DNA of 64,000 bases from Cellvibrionaceae bacterium AOL6. GTDB lineage: Bacteria > Pseudomonadota > Gammaproteobacteria > Pseudomonadales > Cellvibrionaceae. Shown in pieces: positions 19,055-27,808 of the stretch; within the stretch, counting starts at the first letter, position 1; every line of letters starts with the position of its first letter. The DNA lies in assembly GCA_003265435.1 (NCBI GenBank), contig NOXC01000006.1:124001-188000 (forward strand), in the 5' to 3' direction. The notes beneath the pieces were generated by a model that saw nothing but the letters and a program-made list of their open reading frames with translations, ran no database searches and was not told the origin of the DNA. The position numbers and the translations under genes were made by a program.

Positions 19055-20245
19055 TCAAACCTCAACATACAGCGTGTCGTCCTCCGCCAAGGTATCCACC
19101 AGCATCACGGTATTGTTAGAGAGCGCGATGCTATAGGTTTTACACAACTGGCGCGTGACGGTATCGATATACGCCCTGGAAATGACCTGTCGGCGATGCT
19201 CGACTTCATTCATCGCCATCAGCACAGGGAAGTAGGGCCGGTGACACCAAAAATGCCCTCTATGGACGGCACTTTCGATCACCCCGCCGTCTTCAAACTC
19301 GTAATTTGGCGACGTTTGCTCTCCATTTCGGGTACAGATAAAAAAACGCAAAATGCCCATGTCGGCAATCATTTGGTGATCAAGATCGCCCACACGCCCC
19401 GACTCATAGGCCGACACGAGTCGCTCAACACAGCTCTGCATCACACTGGATTTTTTAGCCGTCGCAACCAGCCTCTGCTTTTTCCTGCGCAAATACTGCC
19501 GCTGCAAATCGCTGATTTGCTTTTTGAACACCTGGGGCTCGGAAGGATGCCTGCTCGCCGCTGCGAAAAGCCAGCCCTGCATAAGTTGCGCTCCGCACTC
19601 CAGCGCAAAATCAAATTCTTGTTCTGTTTCGACCCCTTCGCAAATCAGTGCACAACCGCTTTGGTCAGCAAGAGAGGTTAGGCTCAAAAGAATATTCGCC
19701 GCACTCCCTTTCCGACTCGCGTTTTTGAACATGTGCATGTCAATTTTTAAATAATCCGGATTCAGCGAAATCAAGCGATCGATCTGTGAACTCCCCACAC
19801 CGAAATCATCAATCGCCACTTTCATCCCTGCGCGCTTGTAGGCGAGCACTAAATCTTCCAGCAATGAGGCATCACCAAAATTTTCAGTAATTTCGAGTAC
19901 AACACGCTCAGGCGGCATCCCGACCTGTCGGAGCATGGCTATCGTTGGCGGCTCTCGCCCTTCGGCCAAATATTGAACCCAATGTGGCGATATATTGATG
20001 AATAGCAACGCGTCGTCGCCGCGCTGAGCAAATCGGGTAAGCGCCTGTCGACGAATGGCACGGTCCACTTCTATACGTGTATCCAGAGGCACATGATCAT
20101 CATTAAACAGCCAACCCGCGCTGATTTCTTTTCCGTCAGCATCGTGAGTGCGTGCAAGCACTTCAAAGCCACGAATGTGCCCACTGGGAACATCGACAAT
20201 AGGTTGATAGGCAGGAAAGTAAAAGTGCGGATCAAAGGCGTGCAT
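19055..20245 (-). CDS. EAL-domain cyclic-di-GMP phosphodiesterase, paralog 2
   Basis: 396 residues, colinear with its two neighbours. EAL motifs: GFEVLART, NISPHWV, VVLEITENFGD, VAIDDFGVGSSQIDRL, YLKIDMH, CEGVETEQEF and MQGWLFA. The C-terminal domain has FFICTRNG, SPNYEFED, CHRPYFPVLMAMNE and LCKTYSI. The protein starts almost directly with the EAL domain, lacking the short N-terminal leader of paralogs 1 and 3. Cytoplasmic by appearance. The gap of about 270 bases to paralog 1 shows no ORF, so a separate promoter for paralog 1 is possible. Confidence 0.88.
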   Translation of the reverse strand: MHAFDPHFYFPAYQPIVDVPSGHIRGFEVLARTHDADGKEISAGWLFNDDHVPLDTRIEVDRAIRRQALTRFAQRGDDALLFINISPHWVQYLAEGREPPTIAMLRQVGMPPERVVLEITENFGDASLLEDLVLAYKRAGMKVAIDDFGVGSSQIDRLISLNPDYLKIDMHMFKNASRKGSAANILLSLTSLADQSGCALICEGVETEQEFDFALECGAQLMQGWLFAAASRHPSEPQVFKKQISDLQRQYLRRKKQRLVATAKKSSVMQSCVERLVSAYESGRVGDLDHQMIADMGILRFFICTRNGEQTSPNYEFEDGGVIESAVHRGHFWCHRPYFPVLMAMNEVEHRRQVISRAYIDTVTRQLCKTYSIALSNNTVMLVDTLAEDDTLYVEV

Positions 20246-20435
20246 AGTTCAGATTGGTGCAGAATGGAGCCGGCATTAGACATCTCTCACTATTTTTGTG
20301 CGGTGTCCAGCATGAGCAGGCTCAGCACCGAAAAAAGAAAGATAATATGCAGGAAGCGTGCCCGAGCCACAGACGGCAGGCAAGTATCATCCAAACACGA
20401 TCAATTCATGCTCGAAAAGTAATACTTCACATTAA

Positions 20436-21803
20436 TTATGAAAGAAAGGACATATCCGGTAAAGAGACCGGACTGCAATATAAAATATCGTCCGAGGCAA
20501 TGGAGTCGACCAACATAATCGTGTGCTCATCCACCAACACGCTAGTGGTTTTACAGAGCTTTTTCGTTGGGCCATCCACATAGCTGCGTGACACAATTTG
20601 AGCACGCTGCGTTTTTTCTTTTAAGCCTATCGCGACAGGAAAATAAGGCCTGTGGCTCCAGTAACAGCCTACAGGTTTACTATCCAAGACTATGCCGTCT
20701 TCATGAAAATCGTAGTTTGGAGAGAGTTGGCGGCCATGCAAGTCGCAGAGATAAAACCGCAACAATCCCGCCTGTTGAAAAATTGAGGAATTCAACTCTT
20801 CCAAGCGGTTTTGTTTGTAAAACTCGACAATCAACCCGACATACTTTGCAATAAGGTTATTGCGCTCAGATGCACTGACGACTCTCGCTTTTTTTCGCTC
20901 GAGATACAGTGTCTGCAAGCACGCTACCGCATCTCGCGTGACATCAGGATCAAGTAGCGGGCCATCCGCTTTTCCAAACAGCCAGCCCTGTATTTTTTGC
21001 GCGCCGCACTCGATCGCAAAGTGAAACTCTTCCTCACTCTCGACACCTTCGCAGATAATTTCAAATTGCGCCTGTTCCGACAGAGCCGACAAGGCAAGTA
21101 AGACTTTGGCAGACTCGCCGTTGCGACATGCGTCTTTGAATATCCCCATGTCGATTTTCAAATAATCCGGCTTGAGTGCAATCAGTCGATCTACCTGAGA
21201 GCCCCCCACACCAAAATCATCAATCGCAATTTTCAGCCCCTCGCTTCGGTATACATCCACTAGCGATTCAAGCACGTGCACGTCTGCGATTTTTTCGGTG
21301 ATTTCGATCACCACGCGGGAGGGGTCGATACCCGCTTCGCGAATCATGCGAATGGTGGGCGCTTCTTTCCCAGCCGACAACATACTCGCCCACTGCGGGG
21401 AAATATTAATAAACAGTAAGCCGCCATTCGGGTCATTGGCGAAGCGACGCAGCGCTTTCATGCGAACAGAGCGGTCAATACTCACCCGTACCTCATCCGC
21501 GATATGGTTGTCATCAAACAACCAGCCCGCACTGACGATGCTGCCGTCCTGTGCATGCGTGCGTGTCAGGCTCTCGTAGCCGATAATGCGGCCGGTCGGG
21601 ATATCGACAACGGGTTGAAAGTGCGGGAAATAAAAACGAGGATCAAACGAATGCGTGGGGCTGGGACTGGGGGTTAAAGCCTGAGTGGACGAACTGGCAG
21701 GCTTGCCCTTGTTCGACGAAAGAGAATTCACCGCATCGTGCTGCGTGTTCAGGAGTGAATCAAGAGGAGAGCCCATCAGTCTCGCATACATGATCGACAC
21801 CAT
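20436..21803 (-). CDS. EAL-domain cyclic-di-GMP phosphodiesterase, paralog 3
   Basis: 455 residues, the longest of the three and the most upstream in transcription. A Ser/Pro-rich leader (about 1-52) precedes the EAL domain with GYESLTRT, NISPQWAS, VVIEITEK, IAIDDFGVGGSQVDRL, YLKIDMG, CEGVESEEEF and IQGWLFG. The C-terminal domain (about 320-440) shows SPNYDF, WSHRPYFPVAIG and LCKTTSV. Predicted c-di-GMP phosphodiesterase regulated by that domain. The ATG at 21801-21803 has no strong ribosome site; ATGs at 21791 and 21776 are alternatives. Confidence 0.88.
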   Translation of the reverse strand: MVSIMYARLMGSPLDSLLNTQHDAVNSLSSNKGKPASSSTQALTPSPSPTHSFDPRFYFPHFQPVVDIPTGRIIGYESLTRTHAQDGSIVSAGWLFDDNHIADEVRVSIDRSVRMKALRRFANDPNGGLLFINISPQWASMLSAGKEAPTIRMIREAGIDPSRVVIEITEKIADVHVLESLVDVYRSEGLKIAIDDFGVGGSQVDRLIALKPDYLKIDMGIFKDACRNGESAKVLLALSALSEQAQFEIICEGVESEEEFHFAIECGAQKIQGWLFGKADGPLLDPDVTRDAVACLQTLYLERKKARVVSASERNNLIAKYVGLIVEFYKQNRLEELNSSIFQQAGLLRFYLCDLHGRQLSPNYDFHEDGIVLDSKPVGCYWSHRPYFPVAIGLKEKTQRAQIVSRSYVDGPTKKLCKTTSVLVDEHTIMLVDSIASDDILYCSPVSLPDMSFLS

Positions 21804-22162
21804 TGGTCAGCGAGCCCGCTGACACCTCTGTTTCTGGCTGGCATTAAAACCTGCCGTAGACTGGCTGATCATGTTTCCCCCCGGAAGCGGCAATGCCGCG
21901 CTCCATCAAAACGACGGATAAAAGGCACTCGCAAGTGCAGTGGTAGTGATTCAGTCGAAACGGGATGGGCCTAGCGGAATCGTCGTGCTCAAACCGTGCG
22001 CTAAATCAAACTTTCGACGACAATTTGACACGAAGAACCACTATAGTCAACTCTTCTTTAAGAGTTATTTATAAATTATTGTTTTTTATAGCTTTTTCCC
22101 TTAAGTTTTAGGGGAATTATGGCGCCAATATTCTCATATTGGCGCACATATAATCTTTTTAC
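21804..22162. other. Intergenic region upstream of the EAL cluster
   Basis: 359 bases without a credible gene. The left part should hold the promoter of EAL paralog 3 on the minus strand. An AT-rich block (about 22040-22110) lies in the middle. The right part holds two stem-loops behind the minus-strand lactonase gene: the perfect one listed separately and a weaker TTCCC/GGGAA pair around 22096-22116. Confidence 0.6.
22122..22145 (-). terminator. Perfect stem-loop behind the lactonase gene
   Basis: GCGCCAATAT and ATATTGGCGC form a perfect 10-bp stem with a 4-base loop that reads GAGA on the minus strand. It sits 17 bases after the lactonase stop. No U tract follows directly on the minus strand; CTTTTT occurs on the plus-strand side. 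It may be a transcription terminator or an mRNA-stabilizing end. Confidence 0.5.
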
Positions 22163-23032
22163 CTACCCCGCGAAGCGATTTTCTGGCAAGCCAGCCACCT
22201 CTACGCGAACCCGGAACACATCCCCCGTGTGTGGCAGCTCTTTCTTTTCTGCTTCGGGGCGGCCACCGGCGGTCGTGATATACAGCGTCTTCATGTCTTC
22301 ATCACCAAATGCCACCATCGTTGGGCAACGTGCGGGCACCTCGATTTCCTGCACGATCTCACCATAGGGATTCAGGCGAACAACACGACTTCCCTCATAG
22401 AGCGCGGCCCAATAACACCCCTCCACATCGACTGAAGCGCCGTCGGGGCGACCAAAGCCGCGTGGGAATTCATGAAATACGCGGCGATTACTCACTCGGC
22501 CCGTGTCCAGATCGTAGTCACAGCGATAGATGACATGCTTGGGCGTATCCGAATAGTAGAAGGTTCGATTATCCGGGCTGAACGCGATGCCATTGGTTGT
22601 CAGCAGGTCATCGGCCACTCTGTTCACCGAGTAATCACCGTCGAGACACCAGAGATTCGCCCCATCGTAATCTTTCGGTGGGTAGTACGAGCCGGCGAAA
22701 AGACGGCCTCGCACATCGCAACGCCCATCGTTAAAGCGGGTTTTGTCGAGGTCGGCTTCCGGGTCACTCAAAAAACGACGTTCCGTATTCCATGCGTCGA
22801 GCAGGTAGTAGCCCGAACGCATGGCCAACACGAAACCGCCCTTTTCCCGCAGGGAAAAGCACCCAATCTCTTCATCAAACTGGAGGAACTCGTCGACGCC
22901 CGTGACAGGATCAAAACGATGCAACTGAAAGGCATCAATGTCAGTCCAGTACAATTTTTTGCTTTCCGGGTCCCAGCGGGGACATTCACCGAGCTTGGCT
23001 TGTGCGGCAATGGCCACTTCGACTTCTGACAT
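22163..23032 (-). CDS. SMP-30/gluconolactonase family lactonase
   Basis: 289 residues, six-bladed beta-propeller. Such enzymes hydrolyse sugar lactones (glucono-, xylono-, arabinono-lactone) with one divalent metal. Metal ligands match: Glu in AKLGECPRWD, Asn in TTNGIAFSPD and Asp in FGRPDGASVD. The ATG at 23030-23032 has GGAG eight bases upstream and is preferred over two in-frame starts slightly upstream. It stands alone here, but a Gfo/Idh oxidoreductase of the xylose-dehydrogenase type lies at 63 kb, so a role in pentose oxidation is possible. Confidence 0.9.
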   Translation of the reverse strand: MSEVEVAIAAQAKLGECPRWDPESKKLYWTDIDAFQLHRFDPVTGVDEFLQFDEEIGCFSLREKGGFVLAMRSGYYLLDAWNTERRFLSDPEADLDKTRFNDGRCDVRGRLFAGSYYPPKDYDGANLWCLDGDYSVNRVADDLLTTNGIAFSPDNRTFYYSDTPKHVIYRCDYDLDTGRVSNRRVFHEFPRGFGRPDGASVDVEGCYWAALYEGSRVVRLNPYGEIVQEIEVPARCPTMVAFGDEDMKTLYITTAGGRPEAEKKELPHTGDVFRVRVEVAGLPENRFAG

Positions 23033-23116
23033 AGGCGAGACTCCACTCATTAACAAAGGGCGTTAGTGTACGGTCTCGCCTGCCGGAATAAAAGGCGTGC
23101 TCACTTGCACCCGGGG

Positions 23117-23714
23117 CTACAACATAATGCTGTAACTGTTCCCTCTCGCGACCATCAATCGCCCCTTATAGCGTGAAAACTGCGGTCGTAAATACTCCAT
23201 CTGATCGCCGCGAATTCGCGCGTTGTTTATCAGCGCGAGGTATTCATACGGGTTGGGTCGGTAGGGCAGCGCAAGCAGTTCCATATTGGTTTCGGACAAC
23301 AACATGCTGCCTTTGCGCTGATTACATCGCTTACAGGCGGCCACCACGTTTTCCCATCTATCCTCACCCCCTCGACTGGTGGGATGCACGTGATCCCGGG
23401 ACAGATCCCCCAGGTCAAAAAAACTTCCCGCAATAGAGGCACTGGCAGTTATCGCGGAAAAACAGGCCGGTATTTGTCAACGGAGGGACTGGGCGAACCG
23501 GAGCGATGCGCTCCCCATCGCATGCGATGATCGCGGGTAGGTCGATAAAGGTTTGCTCGCCCGTCAAACGGGAACGCCCTCCGTGCGCGCGACGCACGAT
23601 GCCGCCCAAAGACCACATTACAATATCCCGCGCATACAAACTGACGCACTCTTTCCAGTTCAGCCATTCCAATGGCTGCCCCGCCATATTCAGTCTGAGA
23701 ATCTTGGCTTCCAT
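23117..23714 (-). pseudogene. HNH endonuclease interrupted by a one-base frameshift
   Basis: Two reading frames, 23415-23714 and 23117-23389, together make one HNH endonuclease of about 200 residues. The first ends CQCLYCGKFF then TGA; the second supplies SRDHVHPTSRGGEDRWENVV and CKRCNQRKGS. Removing one base from the seven-A run at 23417-23423 (plus strand) joins them through GKFFDLGDLSRDH, giving the full CxxC-DHVxPxSxGG-N-CxxCN motif of this family. So either a recent frameshift, a sequencing error in the homopolymer, or a programmed shift. Both halves are otherwise intact, which argues against old decay. Confidence 0.85.
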
Positions 23715-24153
23715 CTCATCGCTGCCTCGCTAAGACCATTTTCGTTTAAGCAATACGATACTGGGCTCGATGCGGCCTCGGGGGCGATGTGATATGGGCA
23801 CAACGGACCTGGGGAGGTGCGATCGACACTGTATCGGATTGGGCGGTTTTTTTAGAGGGAGGGGAGCGTATGAAGCCGTGCATGCAGGATGCGGCTGACG
23901 GAAGTTTGGGCTTAAACTGAGAGTCGGTAACTCGGGCGGTTGGCCAAAAAGGCTATTGACCAGGGCCACAGCTACCGAACCTCGCCCATTGGCGCTGGTT
24001 AGGTGCTTGAAGACTAAACCCTCCAATTGCAGGCGTTTACAATAAAAATATTACGCCGATCTGCTCACTAGTCAAGTCTATTTAAGCGCGAAAATATGAC
24101 GGCAGTGTGAAGGTGCCTGTTCTGTTGCTCGCACTCGGACCGGTGAGCAGGCG
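23715..24153. other. Structured intergenic segment without a convincing gene
   Basis: 439 bases between the HNH gene and the PilZ gene. A 98-codon minus-strand frame (23730-24026) exists but looks non-coding: Pro/Leu/Ser-rich with no motif. The region contains overlapping inverted repeats: TCGGTAACT at 23924-23932 against AGCTACCGA at 23970-23978, and an imperfect hairpin at 23974-24004 whose right arm ends in GTTAGGT. It may be a dispersed repeat or mobile-element remnant. Confidence 0.4.
23974..24004. repeat. Imperfect hairpin ending in GTTAGGT
   Basis: The left arm ACCGAACCTCGCC (23974-23986) pairs with GGCGCTGGTTAGGT (23991-24004) around the loop CATT, with two mismatches and one bulge. 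GTTAGGT fits the GTTRRRY core of integron attC sites, but no proper RYYYAAC partner box was found, so attC is not claimed. Confidence 0.35.
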
Positions 24154-24723
24154 CTAAAGCTTTTGTCGCGATTTCAGCTGGGTCGCCTGGCTCTGCACAA
24201 CGTGCTGAATCAGCACTTCCTGATCGGCCACAGACATGCCAAAAAAATCCACTCGGCAGTAATATTCGTGCTCGTCGTCCCGCGATTTTTCACAGGCGAT
24301 GACGATGCCGTCCGAACTGACCTTCTGCTCGTCGGGTAGCAGGGTCATGTCGATACGCACCTTCGACCCTTCGGCAATCGGCTCCTCGTGCCCAAAGCCC
24401 ATACCGCAGGCTGAGATATTTACTTCCTGCACGCGATGAGCGATGCGTGTCACTAACTGGTTATCCGCAGCCACCATCATCGCCACGCGCTCGAGCTTTT
24501 GATTCAGTAACGACGCTAAGCGCGCGACCTTGGGGTGATCGGGCTCCAGACCCAGAATCAATTTCTCGATTTCATTGTCGTGTTCGGCAACAAAGGCGGG
24601 CGCCTGAGTAACCTCCGGTACGTCACCCGGCAGTGCCGCATGCGCGTCCCCGCCAAGCAACTGCACGGACAACCCAATGGTTTCATCAATTCTGAAATAG
24701 CGACGACGCTCTACCTTGCCCAT
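24154..24723 (-). CDS. PilZ-domain cyclic-di-GMP receptor coupled to pomB
   Basis: 189 residues. Both c-di-GMP motifs of PilZ are present: RRYFR (RxxxR, about residues 7-11) and NISACG (NxSxxG, about 102-107). They are separated by some 90 residues, much more than in a simple PilZ domain; the stretch between (about 30-92) is acidic then helical, so the domain seems split by an insertion. The ATG at 24721-24723 shares one base with the pomB TGA, so translation is coupled to the stator. A YcgR-like brake or stator regulator is the natural guess; that is inference. Confidence 0.87.
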   Translation of the reverse strand: MGKVERRRYFRIDETIGLSVQLLGGDAHAALPGDVPEVTQAPAFVAEHDNEIEKLILGLEPDHPKVARLASLLNQKLERVAMMVAADNQLVTRIAHRVQEVNISACGMGFGHEEPIAEGSKVRIDMTLLPDEQKVSSDGIVIACEKSRDDEHEYYCRVDFFGMSVADQEVLIQHVVQSQATQLKSRQKL

Positions 24724-25712
24724 CAAAATATTTCATCCGGTTCCAAATCAAATAAATATTGTGGCTCAAGATTTAATTCTCGAAGAATATCCTGACCCTG
24801 CTTGTCTTCCTTGAGCATATCCAAATCTTCTTCCGGCAGCTCGTCTTCAAGACCCTGTTTTATCAAAATTTCGACGCGGCGATTTCGCGCGCGATTATCC
24901 GACCCGTTATTCGGCACCAAAGGTTGCGTATCGGCATACCCGGTTATTTGAAACCGTCGGGAATTCACGTCTCCGCCTTTCATTAATTCATGCGCGACGG
25001 AGACGGCGCGCGAAGAGGAAAGCTCCCAGTTCGAGCGAAAACGAGAGGTATTAATCGGAATGTCGTCCGTGTGACCCTGGACTTCGATTTTCCCCTTTTT
25101 CATCGCGAGGACCGACTTCACTTCGCGCATCACGTCTTTGTATTCAGGAGACATCTCTGCCGACCCTGACAGAAAGGAGCCCTTCTCGCGGATACGAATG
25201 ATGATAAGACGCCCGCGTGTCTCAAGCTCGACCTGCCCCGCGACAATCTGTTCGTTCAAGGCCTCGGCAAGTTCATAGGCGTCTTCACGTGTTTCTTCAA
25301 GCAGCTCTTCTAGGCGCTGCTTTACCTCCACACGCACACCGGCTTCCATGCCTTCCGTACCCTGTTCAATCGAATACTCTTCAGCACATTCTACTTCGAG
25401 TGACATCTCTGTAATGTCCTCGGTTTTCTGCCAGATCTCGTTTATTGGTGTGGGTTCCGGTCGGCCGGGGCTGAATTCCTGCGCAATAATGCTGGTGCCC
25501 TTGGGAATGTCTGTCACGTTCAATTTATTCTGTACGCCAAAGGCCTGTGCCATCGATCCAGCAAGACGCTTGAACTTCATCGCGTCCATCTCTGAAAACG
25601 ATAACAGCAGGACGAAGAAGCACATTAACAGTGACATCAAGTCCGCAAAGGTGCCCATCCACGCCGGTAGTCCCGGGGGGCACTCGCAATTATTCTCGTC
25701 GTCGTCACTCAT
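24723..25712 (-). CDS. pomB: Sodium-driven flagellar stator protein PomB
   Basis: 329 residues. The N terminus has LPAWMGTFADLMSLLMCFFV, the single membrane helix with the essential ion-binding Asp, as in Vibrio PomB. Next come the conserved IPKGTSIIAQEFSPGRPEPT segment, an acidic coiled middle, and a C-terminal OmpA-like peptidoglycan-binding domain (EVQGHTDDIPI, NWELSSSRAVSVA, NRARNRRVEI). With PomA it forms the torque-generating ion channel anchored to the cell wall. It starts 16 bases after pomA ends. Confidence 0.94.
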   Translation of the reverse strand: MSDDDENNCECPPGLPAWMGTFADLMSLLMCFFVLLLSFSEMDAMKFKRLAGSMAQAFGVQNKLNVTDIPKGTSIIAQEFSPGRPEPTPINEIWQKTEDITEMSLEVECAEEYSIEQGTEGMEAGVRVEVKQRLEELLEETREDAYELAEALNEQIVAGQVELETRGRLIIIRIREKGSFLSGSAEMSPEYKDVMREVKSVLAMKKGKIEVQGHTDDIPINTSRFRSNWELSSSRAVSVAHELMKGGDVNSRRFQITGYADTQPLVPNNGSDNRARNRRVEILIKQGLEDELPEEDLDMLKEDKQGQDILRELNLEPQYLFDLEPDEIF

Positions 25713-25728
25713 AGATTAATCGCCGGGA

Positions 25729-26490
25729 CTAGTCCGCCCCTTCCACGGCCCGCTTTCCTTCGGGCAAATAAGTACGCAACATGGAATCGATCACACGTGG
25801 ATTCTGTCCCGCCTGAATGGCCAGCAGCGCGTCGATCACCAGGCCCTTGGTCATCGCTTCTTCCGCCGCCCGCAGTTTAAGCTTGTCGGATATAGGCGCA
25901 CAGATGGCGTTGGCAATGATGGCGCCGTAGAGGGTGGTCAGGAGTGCGACCGCCATCGCGGGACCAATCGCCTTTGGGTCATCCATATTCGCGAGCATCG
26001 CCACCAGACCAATCAGGGTACCGATCATACCCATCGCGGGCGCCATATCGGCAAGCGCCGCAAAGATCGACGAGCCCACGTTATGTCGCTCAATGGCTTG
26101 GTTTTTGTCTTTCGACAACATGGCTTTGACGACGTCCGGGTCATGTCCGTCGACCAGCAATTGAATACCGCGCTGTAAAAAGTCACTGCTGACTTCTTTA
26201 CCCTCGAGCGACAGCAGCCCCCCTTTGCGCGCCTCATCGGCCAAACCCACAATCTCTTCGATCAGTTCGTAGACATCAGGCAGCTTGTATTTGAAACTCT
26301 TACCCGCCACTTTGACGGCGCCGAGAAACTGGCCGAGGCCATATTTGGCCATCACCGCGAAGATACTTCCGCCCACTACGATGACCAGTGACGGGATATT
26401 CACGAACATGCCGAGCTCGCCACTGAGCAGCATCGACACCACAATCAGCGCAATGGCGCCGAGCATGCCCACGAGGGTAGCTAAATCCAC
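25729..26490 (-). CDS. pomA: Sodium-driven flagellar stator protein PomA
   Basis: 253 residues with four membrane helices. MDLATLVGMLGAIALI at the start, VVGGSIFAVMAKYGLGQF, DMAPAMGMIGTLIGLVAML and DDPKAIGPAMAVALLTTLYG are nearly the same as in Vibrio PomA, and the cytoplasmic loop carries the charged residues that touch the rotor. Sodium specificity is inferred from resemblance to PomA rather than MotA. First gene of a pomA-pomB-pilZ operon, about 250 bases from the divergent xseB. Confidence 0.94.
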   Translation of the reverse strand: MDLATLVGMLGAIALIVVSMLLSGELGMFVNIPSLVIVVGGSIFAVMAKYGLGQFLGAVKVAGKSFKYKLPDVYELIEEIVGLADEARKGGLLSLEGKEVSSDFLQRGIQLLVDGHDPDVVKAMLSKDKNQAIERHNVGSSIFAALADMAPAMGMIGTLIGLVAMLANMDDPKAIGPAMAVALLTTLYGAIIANAICAPISDKLKLRAAEEAMTKGLVIDALLAIQAGQNPRVIDSMLRTYLPEGKRAVEGAD

Positions 26491-26740
26491 TTCCGAAACC
26501 TCTTTTGAATATTGTCTGACGCCTGAGCGCCCAAACGCGGCGCGTGTATGATTCTAGTCTAGCCGCATTTGACTCTGCGCGTGTAGGTGTTTCCTGCGCC
26601 CAGTCACTGGCGCGCTCAATGCTTTGATCTATCGGCCGATAGCCACATCACTTGAGGAAGGCACAGGGATGCCCGGTGGCGTATTGACCACTCCGCAGTG
26701 CTCCGGTAGCCTTCCCAGCAAATTCTGGAGGTCCCACACG

Positions 26741-26983
26741 GTGACAGAAAAATCCCCCGTAAGCCATTTCGAAGCCAATCTGCAAGAGCTCGAAGCCCTG
26801 GTTGAGGCATTGGAAAGCGGCGAGCTCAGCCTGGAAGAATCGTTGAGCCGATTTGAACACGGCATCAAGATGACCCGCGAGTGCCAACAGGCCCTGTCCA
26901 CGGCCGAACAACGCGTCAAAGTGCTGCTGGAAAAAGATGGTGAGTTGGCGCTGCACGATTTTGATGGCGCCGAAAGCGATTAA
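26741..26983 (+). CDS. xseB: Exodeoxyribonuclease VII small subunit
   Basis: 80 residues, the family length. Helical hairpin protein that binds XseA in a nuclease degrading single-stranded DNA. The motif FEANLQELEALVEALESGEL and the downstream LSLEESLSRFEHG are diagnostic. The GTG at 26741 has GGAGG nine bases upstream; longer frames from 26624 add unrelated residues. The usual partners ispA and dxs do not follow here; hisI does. Confidence 0.92.
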   Translation: MTEKSPVSHFEANLQELEALVEALESGELSLEESLSRFEHGIKMTRECQQALSTAEQRVKVLLEKDGELALHDFDGAESD

Positions 26984-27073
26984 TATGTACCTTTGCGTGC
27001 CATTTCGAGCAGGCACACCGGCTTTTGAGTACACTGACTGGCCGAACACCCGTCCCATACAGGAGAGACGAAC

Positions 27074-27463
27074 GTGAGCAGTAGCGCCTTTCTCGACGAC
27101 ATTCGCTGGACCAGCGACGGTCTGGTCCCCGCCATTGCGCAGGATCACAAGAGCGGCAAGATTCTGATGATGGCGTGGATGAACCGCGAATCACTCAGCC
27201 TGACGGCCGAAGAAGGCATCGCCGTGTACTGGTCGCGATCGCGACAGGCACTCTGGCGCAAGGGAGAAAGCTCCGGGCACACGCAAATCGTGAAGGCGAT
27301 CAAACTGGATTGCGACTCAGATGTCATAATACTCGACGTCGAGCAGCAGGGTGGCATCGCATGCCACACTGGTCGTGAATCCTGTTTCTATCGCACGCTG
27401 AGTGACGGGCGCTGGCAGGAAACGGAAGCCGTATTAAAGGACCCGAAGGAGATCTACTCATGA
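27074..27463 (+). CDS. hisI: Phosphoribosyl-AMP cyclohydrolase
   Basis: 129 residues. Third step of histidine synthesis: it opens the adenine ring of [33 protein letters not shown], the metal-binding [14 protein letters not shown] and the cysteine pair in [14 protein letters not shown] are all present. The start is GTG with GGAGAG upstream. Its stop overlaps the hisE ATG by four bases (ATGA). HisI and HisE are separate proteins here, not fused. Confidence 0.96.
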   Translation: MSSSAFLDDIRWTSDGLVPAIAQDHKSGKILMMAWMNRESLSLTAEEGIAVYWSRSRQALWRKGESSGHTQIVKAIKLDCDSDVIILDVEQQGGIACHTGRESCFYRTLSDGRWQETEAVLKDPKEIYS

Positions 27464-27792
27464 GCGATGTACTGGCTCAGCTGGAAGCGGTGCTGGCCGA
27501 GCGCAAGCAGGCGGGCAAGCCCGATGAATCCTATGTGGCACAATTGCATCACAAGGGCCTGAACAAGATACTCGAAAAAGTGGGTGAGGAAGCGACCGAA
27601 ACCATCCTCGCCGCGAAAGACGCCGAGCGTTCCGGACTGACGGATTTGCTCGTGTGCGAAACGGCTGACCTCTGGTTTCATTCTTTGGTCATGCTCTCGC
27701 ACTTAGACTGCAGCGCTGAAGACGTTCTTGAAGAACTCAGCCGACGTTTCAACTTATCTGGCCTCGAAGAGAAGGCCTCTCGTAACAACTGA
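27460..27792 (+). CDS. hisE: Phosphoribosyl-ATP pyrophosphatase
   Basis: 110 residues. Second step of histidine synthesis: it hydrolyses PR-ATP to PR-AMP. The all-alpha MazG-like fold shows in the metal-binding [15 protein letters not shown] and [16 protein letters not shown]. The gene is translationally coupled to hisI. The next gene, tatA, begins 16 bases later, so hisIE and tatABC may share a transcript, an order also seen in Pseudomonas. Confidence 0.96.
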   Translation: MSDVLAQLEAVLAERKQAGKPDESYVAQLHHKGLNKILEKVGEEATETILAAKDAERSGLTDLLVCETADLWFHSLVMLSHLDCSAEDVLEELSRRFNLSGLEEKASRNN

Positions 27793-27808
27793 CCTCAAGG
27801 CAAGCACC

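Noticed and set aside
23974-24004. Integron attC site
   Set aside because: Only the GTTRRRY core matches; the partner box RYYYAAC and the two L boxes are not found, and no integrase is in the window.
23730-24026. 98-codon frame between the HNH and PilZ genes
   Set aside because: Low-complexity Pro/Leu/Ser composition, no ribosome binding site, and it runs across the inverted repeats; not supported as a gene.
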